9,975 nt of DNA from Nitrososphaerota archaeon (GCA_016200025.1 JACQFO010000115.1:1-9975), one strand, 5' to 3'. Shown: positions 1-5,997, numbered from the stretch's first letter. The notes: generated by a model not told the origin, from the letters alone. Made by a program: numbers and translations.

Positions 1-254
1 AGACCCGCCGCCTTGCCGCCTTCGATTGTCCTACGCCTCGCCTCTCTGTTCTCTCCCCTCTTGTCCTTCGAAGCGTTGATTTCATCTTCCTCACGAACGT
101 CGTCGTAGAAGGTGCAGTAGCAGCCTCCCCACCACGGGTTCCTGTCGAACCTCAGCCACTCGTCGTTGTCGTAGACATCGTCGAATAGCGCGAAGTAGTC
201 GTCCGCGAGGCCAGGCCGCAGTGCTTTGATTACAATCTCCAGGTGTTTCTCCAA
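1..254 (-). CDS. GNAT family N-acetyltransferase, N-terminal part (cut by the window edge)
   Basis: The first 84 residues of a protein that continues beyond the left edge. It is the second of two tandem acetyltransferase genes; the GNAT just upstream ends 33 bases before it. The start chosen is TTG at 254-252, because the same frame has a TAG stop four codons upstream and no other likely start lies between. An AGGGG stretch about 6 bases before the TTG could act as a ribosome site. Visible features are a hydrophobic/acidic N-terminus, then W41-W-G-G-C-Y-C-T-F-Y50, then a charged stretch ending in NREARRRTIEGGKAAG. The same layout (GGC-aromatic-C, charged helix, then a short strand) occurs in the neighbouring GNAT at 288-875. 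The acetyl-CoA loop would lie beyond the edge, so the family call rests on this paralogy. The substrate is unknown. Confidence 0.72.
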   Translation of the reverse strand, partial: MEKHLEIVIKALRPGLADDYFALFDDVYDNDEWLRFDRNPWWGGCYCTFYDDVREEDEINASKDKRGENREARRRTIEGGKAAG

Positions 255-287
255 CCTACGCCCCTACCCAGGAAAAGCGCTGCGACA

Positions 288-875
288 TCACCGCCTGCCT
301 CTGACCTTCTTCCTCATGAGGAGGAGGCTCGTGCCGAGCGGGGCCACCTTCTCGAACCCCTCCTTCTCGAACATGCTCGGGGTCCCGAACCACCTCCACT
401 CGGGCACCGCGGCCATCTTCTTTGAAACGACGGGATAGGCCTCCACCAGCCCGCCCCCCTTGTCTTTGATCGATTTCAGCGCCGCGTGGAGGCCGGCCTT
501 CGCGACGCCCTTCCCCCTGTATTGCCTGTCAACGAAGAAGCAAGTAATCCTCCACAGGCTCTGGTCGCCGGGAACAGGCCCAAGCATCCGGTACCCTCGC
601 CCCGCGTCAATCCTAGGGAGCTCCTCCCGGGTCCCGTACTGGCACCACCCCACCGGCATTTCTGCATCGTAGACCAGTATCGCGTGCGACTTGCCCTCTC
701 GGACGAACTTCCTCTTGTCTTTCTCGTTGACCTTCCTCCACTCCGCAGTCGACATCCCCCTCGCTAAGGGTCTCGGACGCTGGTAGTACATGCACCAGCA
801 TCCCCCCTGCTTGACCGCGAGCTTCTCGAAGTCTTTGAACGTCCCAAGGCTCAGCTCTTTCGTGGAATAGGTCAA
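288..875 (-). CDS. GNAT family N-acetyltransferase, GGCWCMY subgroup
   Basis: A 195-residue protein predicted to move an acetyl group from acetyl-CoA to an amine; the substrate is not evident. The N-terminal part has the motif G24-G-C-W-C-M-Y-Y31, typical of a widespread small-acetyltransferase subgroup. A strand carrying PVGWCQYG (about 74-81) follows. The core GNAT strand is WRITCFFVD (108-116), and the pyrophosphate-binding loop is Q118-Y-R-G-K-G-V-A125, matching Q/R-x-x-G-x-G/A. The C-terminal strand with YPVV and the FEKEGFEKV segment complete the fold. The start is TTG at 875-873; the upstream frame stays open into coaBC, but the family usually begins near here. It lies 11 bases downstream of coaBC on the same strand and is probably co-transcribed with it. 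A second acetyltransferase of the same subgroup follows. The cysteines C26 and C28 could be structural or redox-active (inference). Confidence 0.88.
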   Translation of the reverse strand: MTYSTKELSLGTFKDFEKLAVKQGGCWCMYYQRPRPLARGMSTAEWRKVNEKDKRKFVREGKSHAILVYDAEMPVGWCQYGTREELPRIDAGRGYRMLGPVPGDQSLWRITCFFVDRQYRGKGVAKAGLHAALKSIKDKGGGLVEAYPVVSKKMAAVPEWRWFGTPSMFEKEGFEKVAPLGTSLLLMRKKVRGRR

Positions 876-886
876 CTTGTAGCTAC

Positions 887-2146
887 CTAGCCCACGCGGT
901 GCTTCCCCATCTCCTCCACGACCTCGTCCATGACCCTGCTTGCGATTTCTTCCTTGGGGCGCCGCTTCAAACTGAACGCCTTCTTCCTTCCAAGGATCAG
1001 TACGCTGTTCCTGTCGGACCCGAACCCTCTGCCCTCGCTGACATCATTCGCCACCACGACGTCGGCCCGGAGTTTCGCCCTGAACTTTGTGGCGGCCACC
1101 CTCAACGCCGAGTCCGTGGGCGTTGTCTCTGCCTTGAATGCCACCAGGAAAATCCGTGGCCATCTCCTCCTGACCTCCTCGACAATCTTCGGAGTGGGCT
1201 CAAGGACCAGGTTCAGGCGTCCCGACGCGGTGGGGATCTTCCTGGGCGCAGGTTTCACCGGCGCAAAATCAGATGGCGCAGCCGCGGAGATGAAAGCGTC
1301 GCTCTGGCCATTCTTCAATTCGCCCAAGACCGCCTTCCTCATCTCCGCGGTCGTGCGGACCCTTGCCGACCGGATACCGACGGGCGGAGCCAGCTCGCCT
1401 CCGTAGACGTAGAAGACCTCCGCCCCCCTCCTTGATGCCTCCTTCGCCAGCGCGAGGCCCATCTTCCCAGAGCTCAGGTTCGTGATCACCCTCACGGGGT
1501 CGATGAACTCCGCGGTCGGCCCTCCACTAACCACTACCCTCCGCCCCGCGAGGTCCTGCTTCGAAAAGACCTTGATCGCTGCTTCGACTATCTCCCCCAC
1601 GGACGCCATTTTCGCCTTCCCCTCCTCACTCGTCGGGCCCACGAAGACGACCCCCCTCTCGACCAGGCTCCTCACGTTAGCCTGCACCGCGGGGTTCCTG
1701 TACATCGGTTCGTGCGCAGCAGGGCAGATGACCAGAGGTATCCTCCCCCCGAGGGCCATCGAAGCGACAGTCGTGACCGGCGTGTCGTCAATCCCGAGCG
1801 CCAGCTTGGAGATGGTGTTGGCTGTGCACGGCGCCACCAGCACGAGGTGGGCCCTTCCCTCCCACTCTCCCGCCAGCTTCACGTGCTCGGTTTCCCCCGT
1901 GAGCCTCCTGACCACAGGGTTCCCCGTCGCCCATTGCAGTGTCTCCGGCCTGACGAGCCTCTCCGCCGCCTCCGACATCACCGCGTGGACCTCAGCCCCA
2001 TGGCGCATCAACTCCCTCGCCAATGCCGGCACCTCGATGGACGCAACACTCCCGGTCACGCAGAGCACGACCTTCTTCCCTCTCAATCCGCGCCCCCGAG
2101 ACGACGTGATGTCCTTCAGCGGGTCGCCTCTCTCAGGCTTCACCAA
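887..2146 (-). CDS. coaBC: Bifunctional phosphopantothenoylcysteine decarboxylase / phosphopantothenate-cysteine ligase
   Basis: Makes 4'-phosphopantetheine for coenzyme A in two cytosolic steps: joining of 4'-phosphopantothenate to cysteine (CoaB), then FMN-dependent decarboxylation (CoaC). The protein has 419 residues, a usual length for the fused enzyme. CoaC is about 24-195: TGSVAS phosphate/FMN loop (31-36), a His in the position of the catalytic His (EHVKLA, H88), the PASANT-like APCTANT (105-111), and a substrate clamp PAAHEPMY (142-149) resembling archaeal clamps. CoaB is about 200-415: SGGPTAEFIDPVR (207-219) followed by ITNLSSGKMG (221-230), then SAAAPSDF, KIPTAS and VVANDVSEGRGFGSD. 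I see no cysteine in the flap GPTSEEGKAKMA (170-181), where bacterial enzymes carry a catalytic Cys. The start is TTG at 2146; GTG at 2143 is equally possible. It heads the coaBC-GNAT-GNAT operon and is divergent from the nitrilase gene. Confidence 0.95.
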   Translation of the reverse strand: MVKPERGDPLKDITSSRGRGLRGKKVVLCVTGSVASIEVPALARELMRHGAEVHAVMSEAAERLVRPETLQWATGNPVVRRLTGETEHVKLAGEWEGRAHLVLVAPCTANTISKLALGIDDTPVTTVASMALGGRIPLVICPAAHEPMYRNPAVQANVRSLVERGVVFVGPTSEEGKAKMASVGEIVEAAIKVFSKQDLAGRRVVVSGGPTAEFIDPVRVITNLSSGKMGLALAKEASRRGAEVFYVYGGELAPPVGIRSARVRTTAEMRKAVLGELKNGQSDAFISAAAPSDFAPVKPAPRKIPTASGRLNLVLEPTPKIVEEVRRRWPRIFLVAFKAETTPTDSALRVAATKFRAKLRADVVVANDVSEGRGFGSDRNSVLILGRKKAFSLKRRPKEEIASRVMDEVVEEMGKHRVG

Positions 2147-2176
2147 TTCTCTGCTATGCTGGCGGACGACGGAAGT

Positions 2177-2184
2177 AGATATGT
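2177..2184 (-). promoter_or_regulatory. Candidate TATA box for the coaBC operon
   Basis: On the minus strand the gap holds ACATATCT, centred about 34 bases before the TTG start of coaBC. Archaeal TATA boxes sit about 26-27 bases before the transcription start, so the mRNA would have a leader of only 5-10 bases. The box is a single weak match. Confidence 0.4.
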
Positions 2185-2212
2185 GCTCGGGCGCTGGTCA
2201 TGCTCGCAAGCA

Positions 2213-2219
2213 CAAATAA
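2213..2219 (+). promoter_or_regulatory. Candidate TATA box for the nitrilase gene
   Basis: An A/T island, CAAATAA, in an otherwise GC-rich gap. It is centred about 31 bases before the ATG at 2247, giving a near-leaderless transcript. It lies about 30 bases from the coaBC box on the other strand, so the two divergent promoters share a 100-base gap. Confidence 0.5.
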
Positions 2220-2246
2220 CCCGGCCTGATTTGGTCGTCTGTTCAC

Positions 2247-3035
2247 ATGAAAGTTGCCGCGGTCCAACTCGGCCTTTCCAGGAACCTCGACAGAGCGGTC
2301 GCCGAAGCCGATGGCCAGATTCGAAGAGCGGCGAACTCGGGCGCGAGGCTGGTCTGCCTCCCCGAGCATTGGCTGCTCTCCCGAGTCCTCAAACCTAACG
2401 ACCCAATCCTGCGCCGCTTTGCGACTCTGAGCAAGGACCTGGACATCTACCTGAACCTGGGGGCAAACTTCCAAAAGCGGGGGAAAGGCGTCTTCCTCAC
2501 AAGCCCCACGTTCTCCCCGAAGGGCGAAATCATCTCCCGACAGGACAAGGTCCACCTTTACCGGAGGGAAAACAGGGTCGCAACCCCAGGCAGCAGGTTC
2601 AACCTCTTCAGAGTCGACGGCTTCGACATAGCAGTCTTGGTCTGCCACGACCTAGTCTTCCCCGAGCCTGCGCGGACGGTCACCCTGATGGGCGCCGAGC
2701 TCCTGCTCGTCCCTTCCCTGATCTTGGCGGCAGGAAGCAATCCCTGGCTCGCCTACCTGCGGGCTAGGTCCCTTGAGAACCGCATACCAATCGTCTCGCC
2801 CAACGCCTACGCCCCGCCCCACTTCCTCGGCAGGAGCTTGATATTCGACCTCGGATACGACAAGAAGCAGCACATCATGAGGCTAGTCGAACGGAACGCC
2901 CGCCCGGGTCAGACATTGGTCGCGGCCGACCTCGACCTGAGGAACCAGGGCCGCCTGCGGCGCGAGAGGCTCAAAGAGCTGCGTAACTCGAAGTCCATCG
3001 ACGCGCTCTACAGGGCCTCGCTCGCGGCCCGATGA
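2247..3035 (+). CDS. Carbon-nitrogen hydrolase (nitrilase superfamily)
   Basis: A 262-residue cytosolic enzyme that should hydrolyse an amide or related C-N bond by the Glu-Lys-Cys thiol mechanism. The complete catalytic set is visible: E40 in CLPEHW, K101 in RQDKVHLY, and C133 in VLVCHDLVFPE, which matches the C-Y/H-D-x-x-F-P-E nucleophile elbow. The N-terminal MKVAAVQL is also typical. R172-LENR-like spacing and the segment PIVSPNAY fit the substrate-pocket and core strands of the family. The length is normal. The ATG start lies just after a TATA-like box. The substrate cannot be assigned: omega-amidase, beta-ureidopropionase and polyamine amidases all share these motifs. It is divergent from coaBC and upstream of an Lrp-like regulator. 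A link between them (for example amino-acid or pantothenate-related amide metabolism) is possible but speculative. Confidence 0.92.
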   Translation: MKVAAVQLGLSRNLDRAVAEADGQIRRAANSGARLVCLPEHWLLSRVLKPNDPILRRFATLSKDLDIYLNLGANFQKRGKGVFLTSPTFSPKGEIISRQDKVHLYRRENRVATPGSRFNLFRVDGFDIAVLVCHDLVFPEPARTVTLMGAELLLVPSLILAAGSNPWLAYLRARSLENRIPIVSPNAYAPPHFLGRSLIFDLGYDKKQHIMRLVERNARPGQTLVAADLDLRNQGRLRRERLKELRNSKSIDALYRASLAAR

Positions 3036-3071
3036 GGCGACAGCAGGCTCATCCCGCCTCGGGTGCCTCAC

Positions 3072-3078
3072 TTATTAT
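3072..3078 (+). promoter_or_regulatory. Candidate TATA box for the Lrp-like regulator
   Basis: TTATTAT, the only A/T island between the nitrilase stop and the regulator. Its centre is 27 bases before GTG 3102, exactly where a leaderless archaeal transcript would begin. It would lie inside the coding region if the further-upstream GTG at 3063 were used, which is an argument for the later start. Confidence 0.55.
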
Positions 3079-3101
3079 CGAACCCAGTCGACCACGCGGA
3101 C

Positions 3102-4025
3102 GTGGACGCGAAGGACGTCAGAATCTTCTGCGAGATAGCCTTCAGGGACCTGAGCTACAACGCCAGCACCCAGCGCCATGTCAGCCCGACAGAGATCGGC
3201 CGGAAGCTCGACCTGGACGAAAAGACCGTGCGCGCCCGCATCAAGAAGATGGAGGAGGACGGCTTCATCAAGTACTACCAGGCGATGCCGAGCCTGGGCC
3301 TCTTCGGGATGGACTTCATCACCCTGCACCGCTTCGAGGCCCTCAACATCGCGACCAAGGCAAGGCTCGTTGAAAGCACCCAGAAGATCCCCAACGTCGT
3401 CGAGGTCGTCGATTACATCGGTCCATTCGTGTCCATAGACATCGCTGGCCACACAGCGGACGAAGTCAAACAGGCGGCCGAGAAGATTGCCATGAGGTTC
3501 GAACTGACCATGCTGAACCTGGGGATGAGGCCGATAAGGGACCCGAAGGTCAACTTGGACAAGCTAGACTGGCAGTTGGTCAAGGGCCTCAGGTACGACG
3601 CCAGGATGACAACGTCGGAACTCGCAAAGATGCTCTCCATCACCCCAAGGATGGCCGAATACAAGGTTGGCAAGCTCTTCGACTCCGGGGCCCTGCTCAT
3701 CCGCGCAGTCATCAACACCCAGAAGCAGGCCGGCCTCGTCTTCTACGAATTGGAGATTTCGGTAGACGCCGCGCGCAGAGGAGACGTGATAGACGCCCTG
3801 CGCAAGAAGCACGGCGAGAAGCTTTGGTCTGTCAATTCACCCTCGCCTGGCGCCATCTTGGTGAACCTGTTCGGCTTCACCCTCGCCGACCCCGAAGATT
3901 CCGCCTTGGCAGTCCTGAAGGTGGAAGGGGTGAAGTACTGCCGCCTGTTCATGCTCAAGGAAGTAATCGAGCCCACCAAATCCGGCTGGCTTGACACCCT
4001 CATCGAGTCGAAGGTGGCTGCCTAG
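3102..4025 (+). CDS. Double winged-helix Lrp/AsnC-like transcription regulator
   Basis: A 307-residue DNA-binding protein made of two Lrp-like halves. The first winged helix-turn-helix covers about residues 5-60, with SPTEIGRKLDLDEKTVRARIKK as turn and recognition helix. An alpha/beta domain follows (about 61-145; GLFGMDFITLHRFEA, then VVDYIGPFVSIDIAG). A second helix-turn-helix lies at about 155-205 (DKLDWQLVKGLRYD, TSELAKMLSI, RMAEYKVGKLFDSG). A second alpha/beta domain ends the protein. I associate such proteins with Nitrososphaeria and related archaea. An in-frame GTG at 3063 would add 13 residues, but GTG 3102 is placed correctly for a leaderless transcript and opens the conserved-looking DAKDVRIF segment. 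The gene lies 66 bases after the nitrilase. Its TAG stop overlaps the stop of the convergent DUF1059 gene. The effector and targets are unknown. Confidence 0.88.
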   Translation: MDAKDVRIFCEIAFRDLSYNASTQRHVSPTEIGRKLDLDEKTVRARIKKMEEDGFIKYYQAMPSLGLFGMDFITLHRFEALNIATKARLVESTQKIPNVVEVVDYIGPFVSIDIAGHTADEVKQAAEKIAMRFELTMLNLGMRPIRDPKVNLDKLDWQLVKGLRYDARMTTSELAKMLSITPRMAEYKVGKLFDSGALLIRAVINTQKQAGLVFYELEISVDAARRGDVIDALRKKHGEKLWSVNSPSPGAILVNLFGFTLADPEDSALAVLKVEGVKYCRLFMLKEVIEPTKSGWLDTLIESKVAA

Positions 4026-4177
4026 ACTGTCTTCACGGTCGCTCTAATCTCTGCTTCGTTGACTGAGGTCTCGGGGTGTATGTCATGGAGGTGTATCAGG
4101 ATGTGCTTGACCGCCTGATCCTCACCCTGCGGGGAGATGACCGTCCATCCGCAGGGGCACGTAATCATCTTAGCCAT
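4022..4177 (-). CDS. DUF1059 family small protein
   Basis: A complete 51-residue reading frame with ATG at 4177-4175 and TAG at 4024-4022. The sequence starts MAKMITCPCGWTVISPQGED, with C7-x-C9-G-W and a histidine-rich helix (H25, H29, H31, H34-P). This is the pattern of the DUF1059 family: short soluble proteins with an N-terminal Cys-x-Cys or similar hook and a helix ending HA/H-x-x-H. The two Cys and spaced His residues suggest metal binding, which is an inference. A TATA-like box centred 26 bases upstream puts the transcription start on the ATG, so the mRNA would be leaderless. It is convergent with the Lrp-like regulator and overlaps it by the stop codons. No function is known for the family. 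Confidence 0.85.
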   Translation of the reverse strand: MAKMITCPCGWTVISPQGEDQAVKHILIHLHDIHPETSVNEAEIRATVKTV

Positions 4178-4198
4178 AGGCAGTCGGACTGAGCTCCG

Positions 4199-4208
4199 TT
4201 ATTTATGT
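4199..4208 (-). promoter_or_regulatory. TATA box of the DUF1059 gene
   Basis: On the minus strand this reads ACATAAATAA, one of the best TATA matches in the window. Its centre is 26 bases from the ATG at 4177, so transcription should begin at or next to the start codon. The rest of 4178-4296 holds the divergent promoter of the next gene and a GC-rich imperfect inverted repeat at 4243-4265 (CACGGGCG and CGCCCGCGTG arms). Confidence 0.6.
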
Positions 4209-4264
4209 AGAATGAAGTCTCCCCACCAGTTCTTGCGTAGGCCACGGGCGTCCTCCGCCCGCGT

Positions 4265-4292
4265 GCACTATATCCCTCCGTGCTCATAGTGC
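4265..4292 (+). promoter_or_regulatory. TATA box inside a 7-bp inverted repeat, promoter of the 4297 gene
   Basis: CTATAT at 4268-4273 is centred 26 bases before the ATG at 4297 and is the likely TATA box. It overlaps the left arm of a perfect inverted repeat, GCACTAT (4265-4271) and ATAGTGC (4286-4292), with a 14-base spacer. A repressor dimer on this repeat would cover the TATA box and the transcription start (inference). Confidence 0.5.
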
Positions 4293-4296
4293 CTCC

Positions 4297-4704
4297 ATGG
4301 AAAAAGGAGAACTGCTCTTCGAAGGAAAAGAGAACACAACCTCAGTGAACATCAGAGAATTCGGCCCGCAAGGGGCCCGCCTGGACGTCACGCTGGCCGG
4401 CAAGGTCAGTGGCAAGGTCTCAGGAATCCGCATGACAACACACAACGCGCTGATGAAGCCCGACGGCACCGTCGAAGCCGACGTCAGGGGAATCATCTTC
4501 AGCAACGGCGAGCCCATCATGGTGTGGGGGAAGGCCACAGCAAAGGGCGTGGACCCCGCCCCGATCCTCAGGATCGAGGAAAACCTGACGTTCCAGACGC
4601 CATCTCAGAGGCTCTCTTTCCTGAACAATACGAAGGGCTGGTCTGAAGGACTCGACAACTTCGCGACCGGCGAATTCACCTACAAGGTCTACGCCGTAAA
4701 GTAA
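4297..4704 (+). CDS. Conserved-looking small beta-rich protein, function unknown
   Basis: A 135-residue soluble protein with no signal peptide or membrane segment. I do not recognise a named function. The sequence alternates short hydrophobic strands with charged turns (MEKGELLFEGKE, ARLDVTLAGKVSGK, GTVEADVRGIIFSNG, EPIMVWGKATAKG), then TPSQRLSFLNNTKG and a final GEFTYKVYAV strand. This suggests a small beta barrel or sandwich, perhaps a ligand-binding barrel. Similar proteins with an opening like MEKG-L-FE and a closing GEF--K-Y strand seem familiar from archaea and bacteria, but I cannot name them. Codon use is like that of its neighbours. It has its own promoter (TATA at 4268-4273, probably leaderless). 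The NrtS-like gene follows after 42 bases and may be co-transcribed. Confidence 0.75.
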   Translation: MEKGELLFEGKENTTSVNIREFGPQGARLDVTLAGKVSGKVSGIRMTTHNALMKPDGTVEADVRGIIFSNGEPIMVWGKATAKGVDPAPILRIEENLTFQTPSQRLSFLNNTKGWSEGLDNFATGEFTYKVYAVK

Positions 4705-4746
4705 CGACGTGGACCTCCCTCCTGTTTTTCCAACTTGGTTTGTCTC

Positions 4747-4971
4747 ATGACATTGTACAGCGCAGGTGACTTCACGCGGGCCCTCGCACTCTGCTTAGCC
4801 GTTGGGACCTGGCTCGTCCTCCTCAACCAGGGAATCGAGATACAAACAGGACGCCTGAGTGCCACGCTATACATCCGCGTCGTGTTGGACTACGCAACTC
4901 CATTTGGCGTCTCCAGTTTCACAGGGATCTTGCGAAACTACAGCGACAGAAAGAAGAACCAAACGAAATAG
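4747..4971 (+). CDS. NrtS-like nitrate/nitrite transporter, small two-helix membrane protein
   Basis: A 74-residue protein with two membrane helices, about 12-28 (ALALCLAVGTWLVLLNQ) and 43-62 (IRVVLDYATPFGVSSFTGIL), and a basic tail (NYSDRKKNQTK). The pattern of helix with GT-x-L-x-x-x-N-x-G, then a short loop with a G, then a second helix with a P-F/Y-x-V-S motif matches NrtS, a small nitrate/nitrite uptake protein described in cyanobacteria. Key matches are G20-T21, N27-x-G29, P52-F53 and V55-S56. The start chosen is ATG 4747; TTG at 4735 would add four residues. I see no clear TATA box in the 42-base gap after the preceding gene, so read-through is likely. A hairpin overlaps its stop. The family call is fairly secure, but the substrate in this organism is not shown. 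Confidence 0.75.
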   Translation: MTLYSAGDFTRALALCLAVGTWLVLLNQGIEIQTGRLSATLYIRVVLDYATPFGVSSFTGILRNYSDRKKNQTK

Positions 4972-4983
4972 TCCGTTCCGGAC
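4971..4983 (+). terminator. Short hairpin at the end of the NrtS-like gene
   Basis: A perfect 5-bp inverted repeat, GTCCG-TTC-CGGAC, begins on the last base of the TAG stop. A tract with TTTCGG and TTCTTTCTC follows. It could end transcription between the convergent NrtS-like and DUF2182 genes, but there is no strong T-run. The rest of the gap to 5056 shows nothing else I can name. Confidence 0.3.
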
Positions 4984-5056
4984 GCAGACAAAGTTTCGGA
5001 TTCTTTCTCGGCCTGAGGTCCTCCTCGAAGGGCTCGCCGACTTAGGGGAGATGTGC

Positions 5057-5911
5057 CTACATCACAACCAGGGCCGGAAAGACCAGAACGACGAAGCCGG
5101 CACCTATGAGCCCGACGGCGACGGTCCTGTCAAACCAGAGCGCTCCCCTGACGATCACCTTCTCGAACGCTATGACCGCGGCCAGTGCGGCCATGAACAA
5201 GAGGCTCATCGCACCCACGGCAAGCATGACGAGCATGAACGCCCAGCAGCAGCCGACGCAATAGATTCCATGACTGACGCCCATCCTTAGGCTTCCGGAA
5301 AGGCCCTTGCGGAGATGGACGGCGAAGAACCCCAGGGGGGAGATGCAGTAAGAAAGGGCCTTCACTTTCATGGGAGAGAGTTGGTAGATGCCTGCAAGCA
5401 CCAGGACAAGGCCAGGGGCAAGAAACGCGAACGAGACCAAGACTGGAAAGATTGGAGCTACGAAGACGGCCGCGTAGACTGCGAGGTAGGCGAGGAGCCC
5501 CAAGCCAGCGTACACCCCAAGGTAGCCCAGGAGGAACAGCGGGGTCCCGACAGCCTTGGCCACGGAAGGGTTCGGCTCCGCTGGGGCCGCCATCCTTAGG
5601 TAGAACACGACAACCGGAACTATCGCGGGAAACATCATAGCCATCATGCCAACCGTCCAGACCAGTTCGAAGAGGCCGATCGAACCGGGCGACAGCGAGG
5701 AGACGACAGACGCCACGCCCATGGACATCGTGTCGGCAGGAGCCATCAAAGGCATCAGGTAGTATGTCGCGGCCCATGAAGTCCCTGCGACGGAGATCAT
5801 GAGTGCGGTCACGGAGAGCGCCAGCCTGTCCGTGGTGATTATCGGGAGCTTCCTGGACAAAGAGGAGGGGTGGTCAGACAAGGGGACTCTTCCTCCTGCC
5901 TGACCTTTCAC
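5057..5911 (-). CDS. DUF2182 family polytopic membrane protein
   Basis: A 284-residue integral membrane protein with about seven helices (roughly 29-53, 80-106, 122-150, 155-176, 192-208 or nearby, 219-248, 264-283). Family signatures are clear: W85-T-V-G-M-M-A-M-M-F-P95 in an early helix; YQLSPMK (176-182) followed by C189-x-S-P-L-G-F; and then MGVSHGIYCVGCCWAFM (210-226), with H214, C218, C221 and C222. The call ends with EKV (250-252), also typical. DUF2182 proteins have been described as predicted metal-binding membrane proteins; the Cys/His cluster fits this but no ion is established. The start is GTG at 5911, the first start after an in-frame stop. It is divergent from a DUF1326 gene, the usual partner family; the two also occur fused in other genomes. 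Confidence 0.9.
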   Translation of the reverse strand: MKGQAGGRVPLSDHPSSLSRKLPIITTDRLALSVTALMISVAGTSWAATYYLMPLMAPADTMSMGVASVVSSLSPGSIGLFELVWTVGMMAMMFPAIVPVVVFYLRMAAPAEPNPSVAKAVGTPLFLLGYLGVYAGLGLLAYLAVYAAVFVAPIFPVLVSFAFLAPGLVLVLAGIYQLSPMKVKALSYCISPLGFFAVHLRKGLSGSLRMGVSHGIYCVGCCWAFMLVMLAVGAMSLLFMAALAAVIAFEKVIVRGALWFDRTVAVGLIGAGFVVLVFPALVVM

Positions 5912-5982
5912 TCTTCATATTCTCTTCCCCGCCTTCGGGTCCGTCGGGTCCTCTCCCATCCTTCCAAAATTCAGCCGAGCTT

Positions 5983-5997
5983 CTCGTTAAATACGAG
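5983..5997 (+). promoter_or_regulatory. TATA box framed by a perfect inverted repeat, promoter of the DUF1326 gene
   Basis: CTCGT-TAAAT-ACGAG is a perfect 5-bp inverted repeat whose spacer is the core of the TATA-like GTTAAATAC. The centre lies 26-27 bases before TTG 6017, the expected spacing for a leaderless transcript. The symmetry on the TATA box suggests an operator. It lies in the 105-base gap between the divergent DUF2182 and DUF1326 starts and might control both (inference). Confidence 0.55.

Noticed and set aside
899..2398. Three long plus-strand frames opposite coaBC (899-1435, 1482-2219, 1712-2398)
   Set aside because: They are antisense to a clearly recognised enzyme, show no family motif and have a composition rich in Arg, Pro and Ser, as expected of GC-rich shadow frames.
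2154..2648. 164-residue minus-strand frame opposite the nitrilase start
   Set aside because: It would cover the divergent promoters and the catalytic part of a well supported gene and has no recognisable domain.
5130..5777. 215-residue frame on the minus strand inside the DUF2182 gene
   Set aside because: It is in another frame of the same strand as a protein with clear family motifs; its sequence is low in structure.
5908..5920. Possible short leader peptide starting at an ATG just before the DUF2182 GTG
   Set aside because: The frame from this ATG ends after 14 residues and has no attenuator-like features; a chance ATG is more likely.
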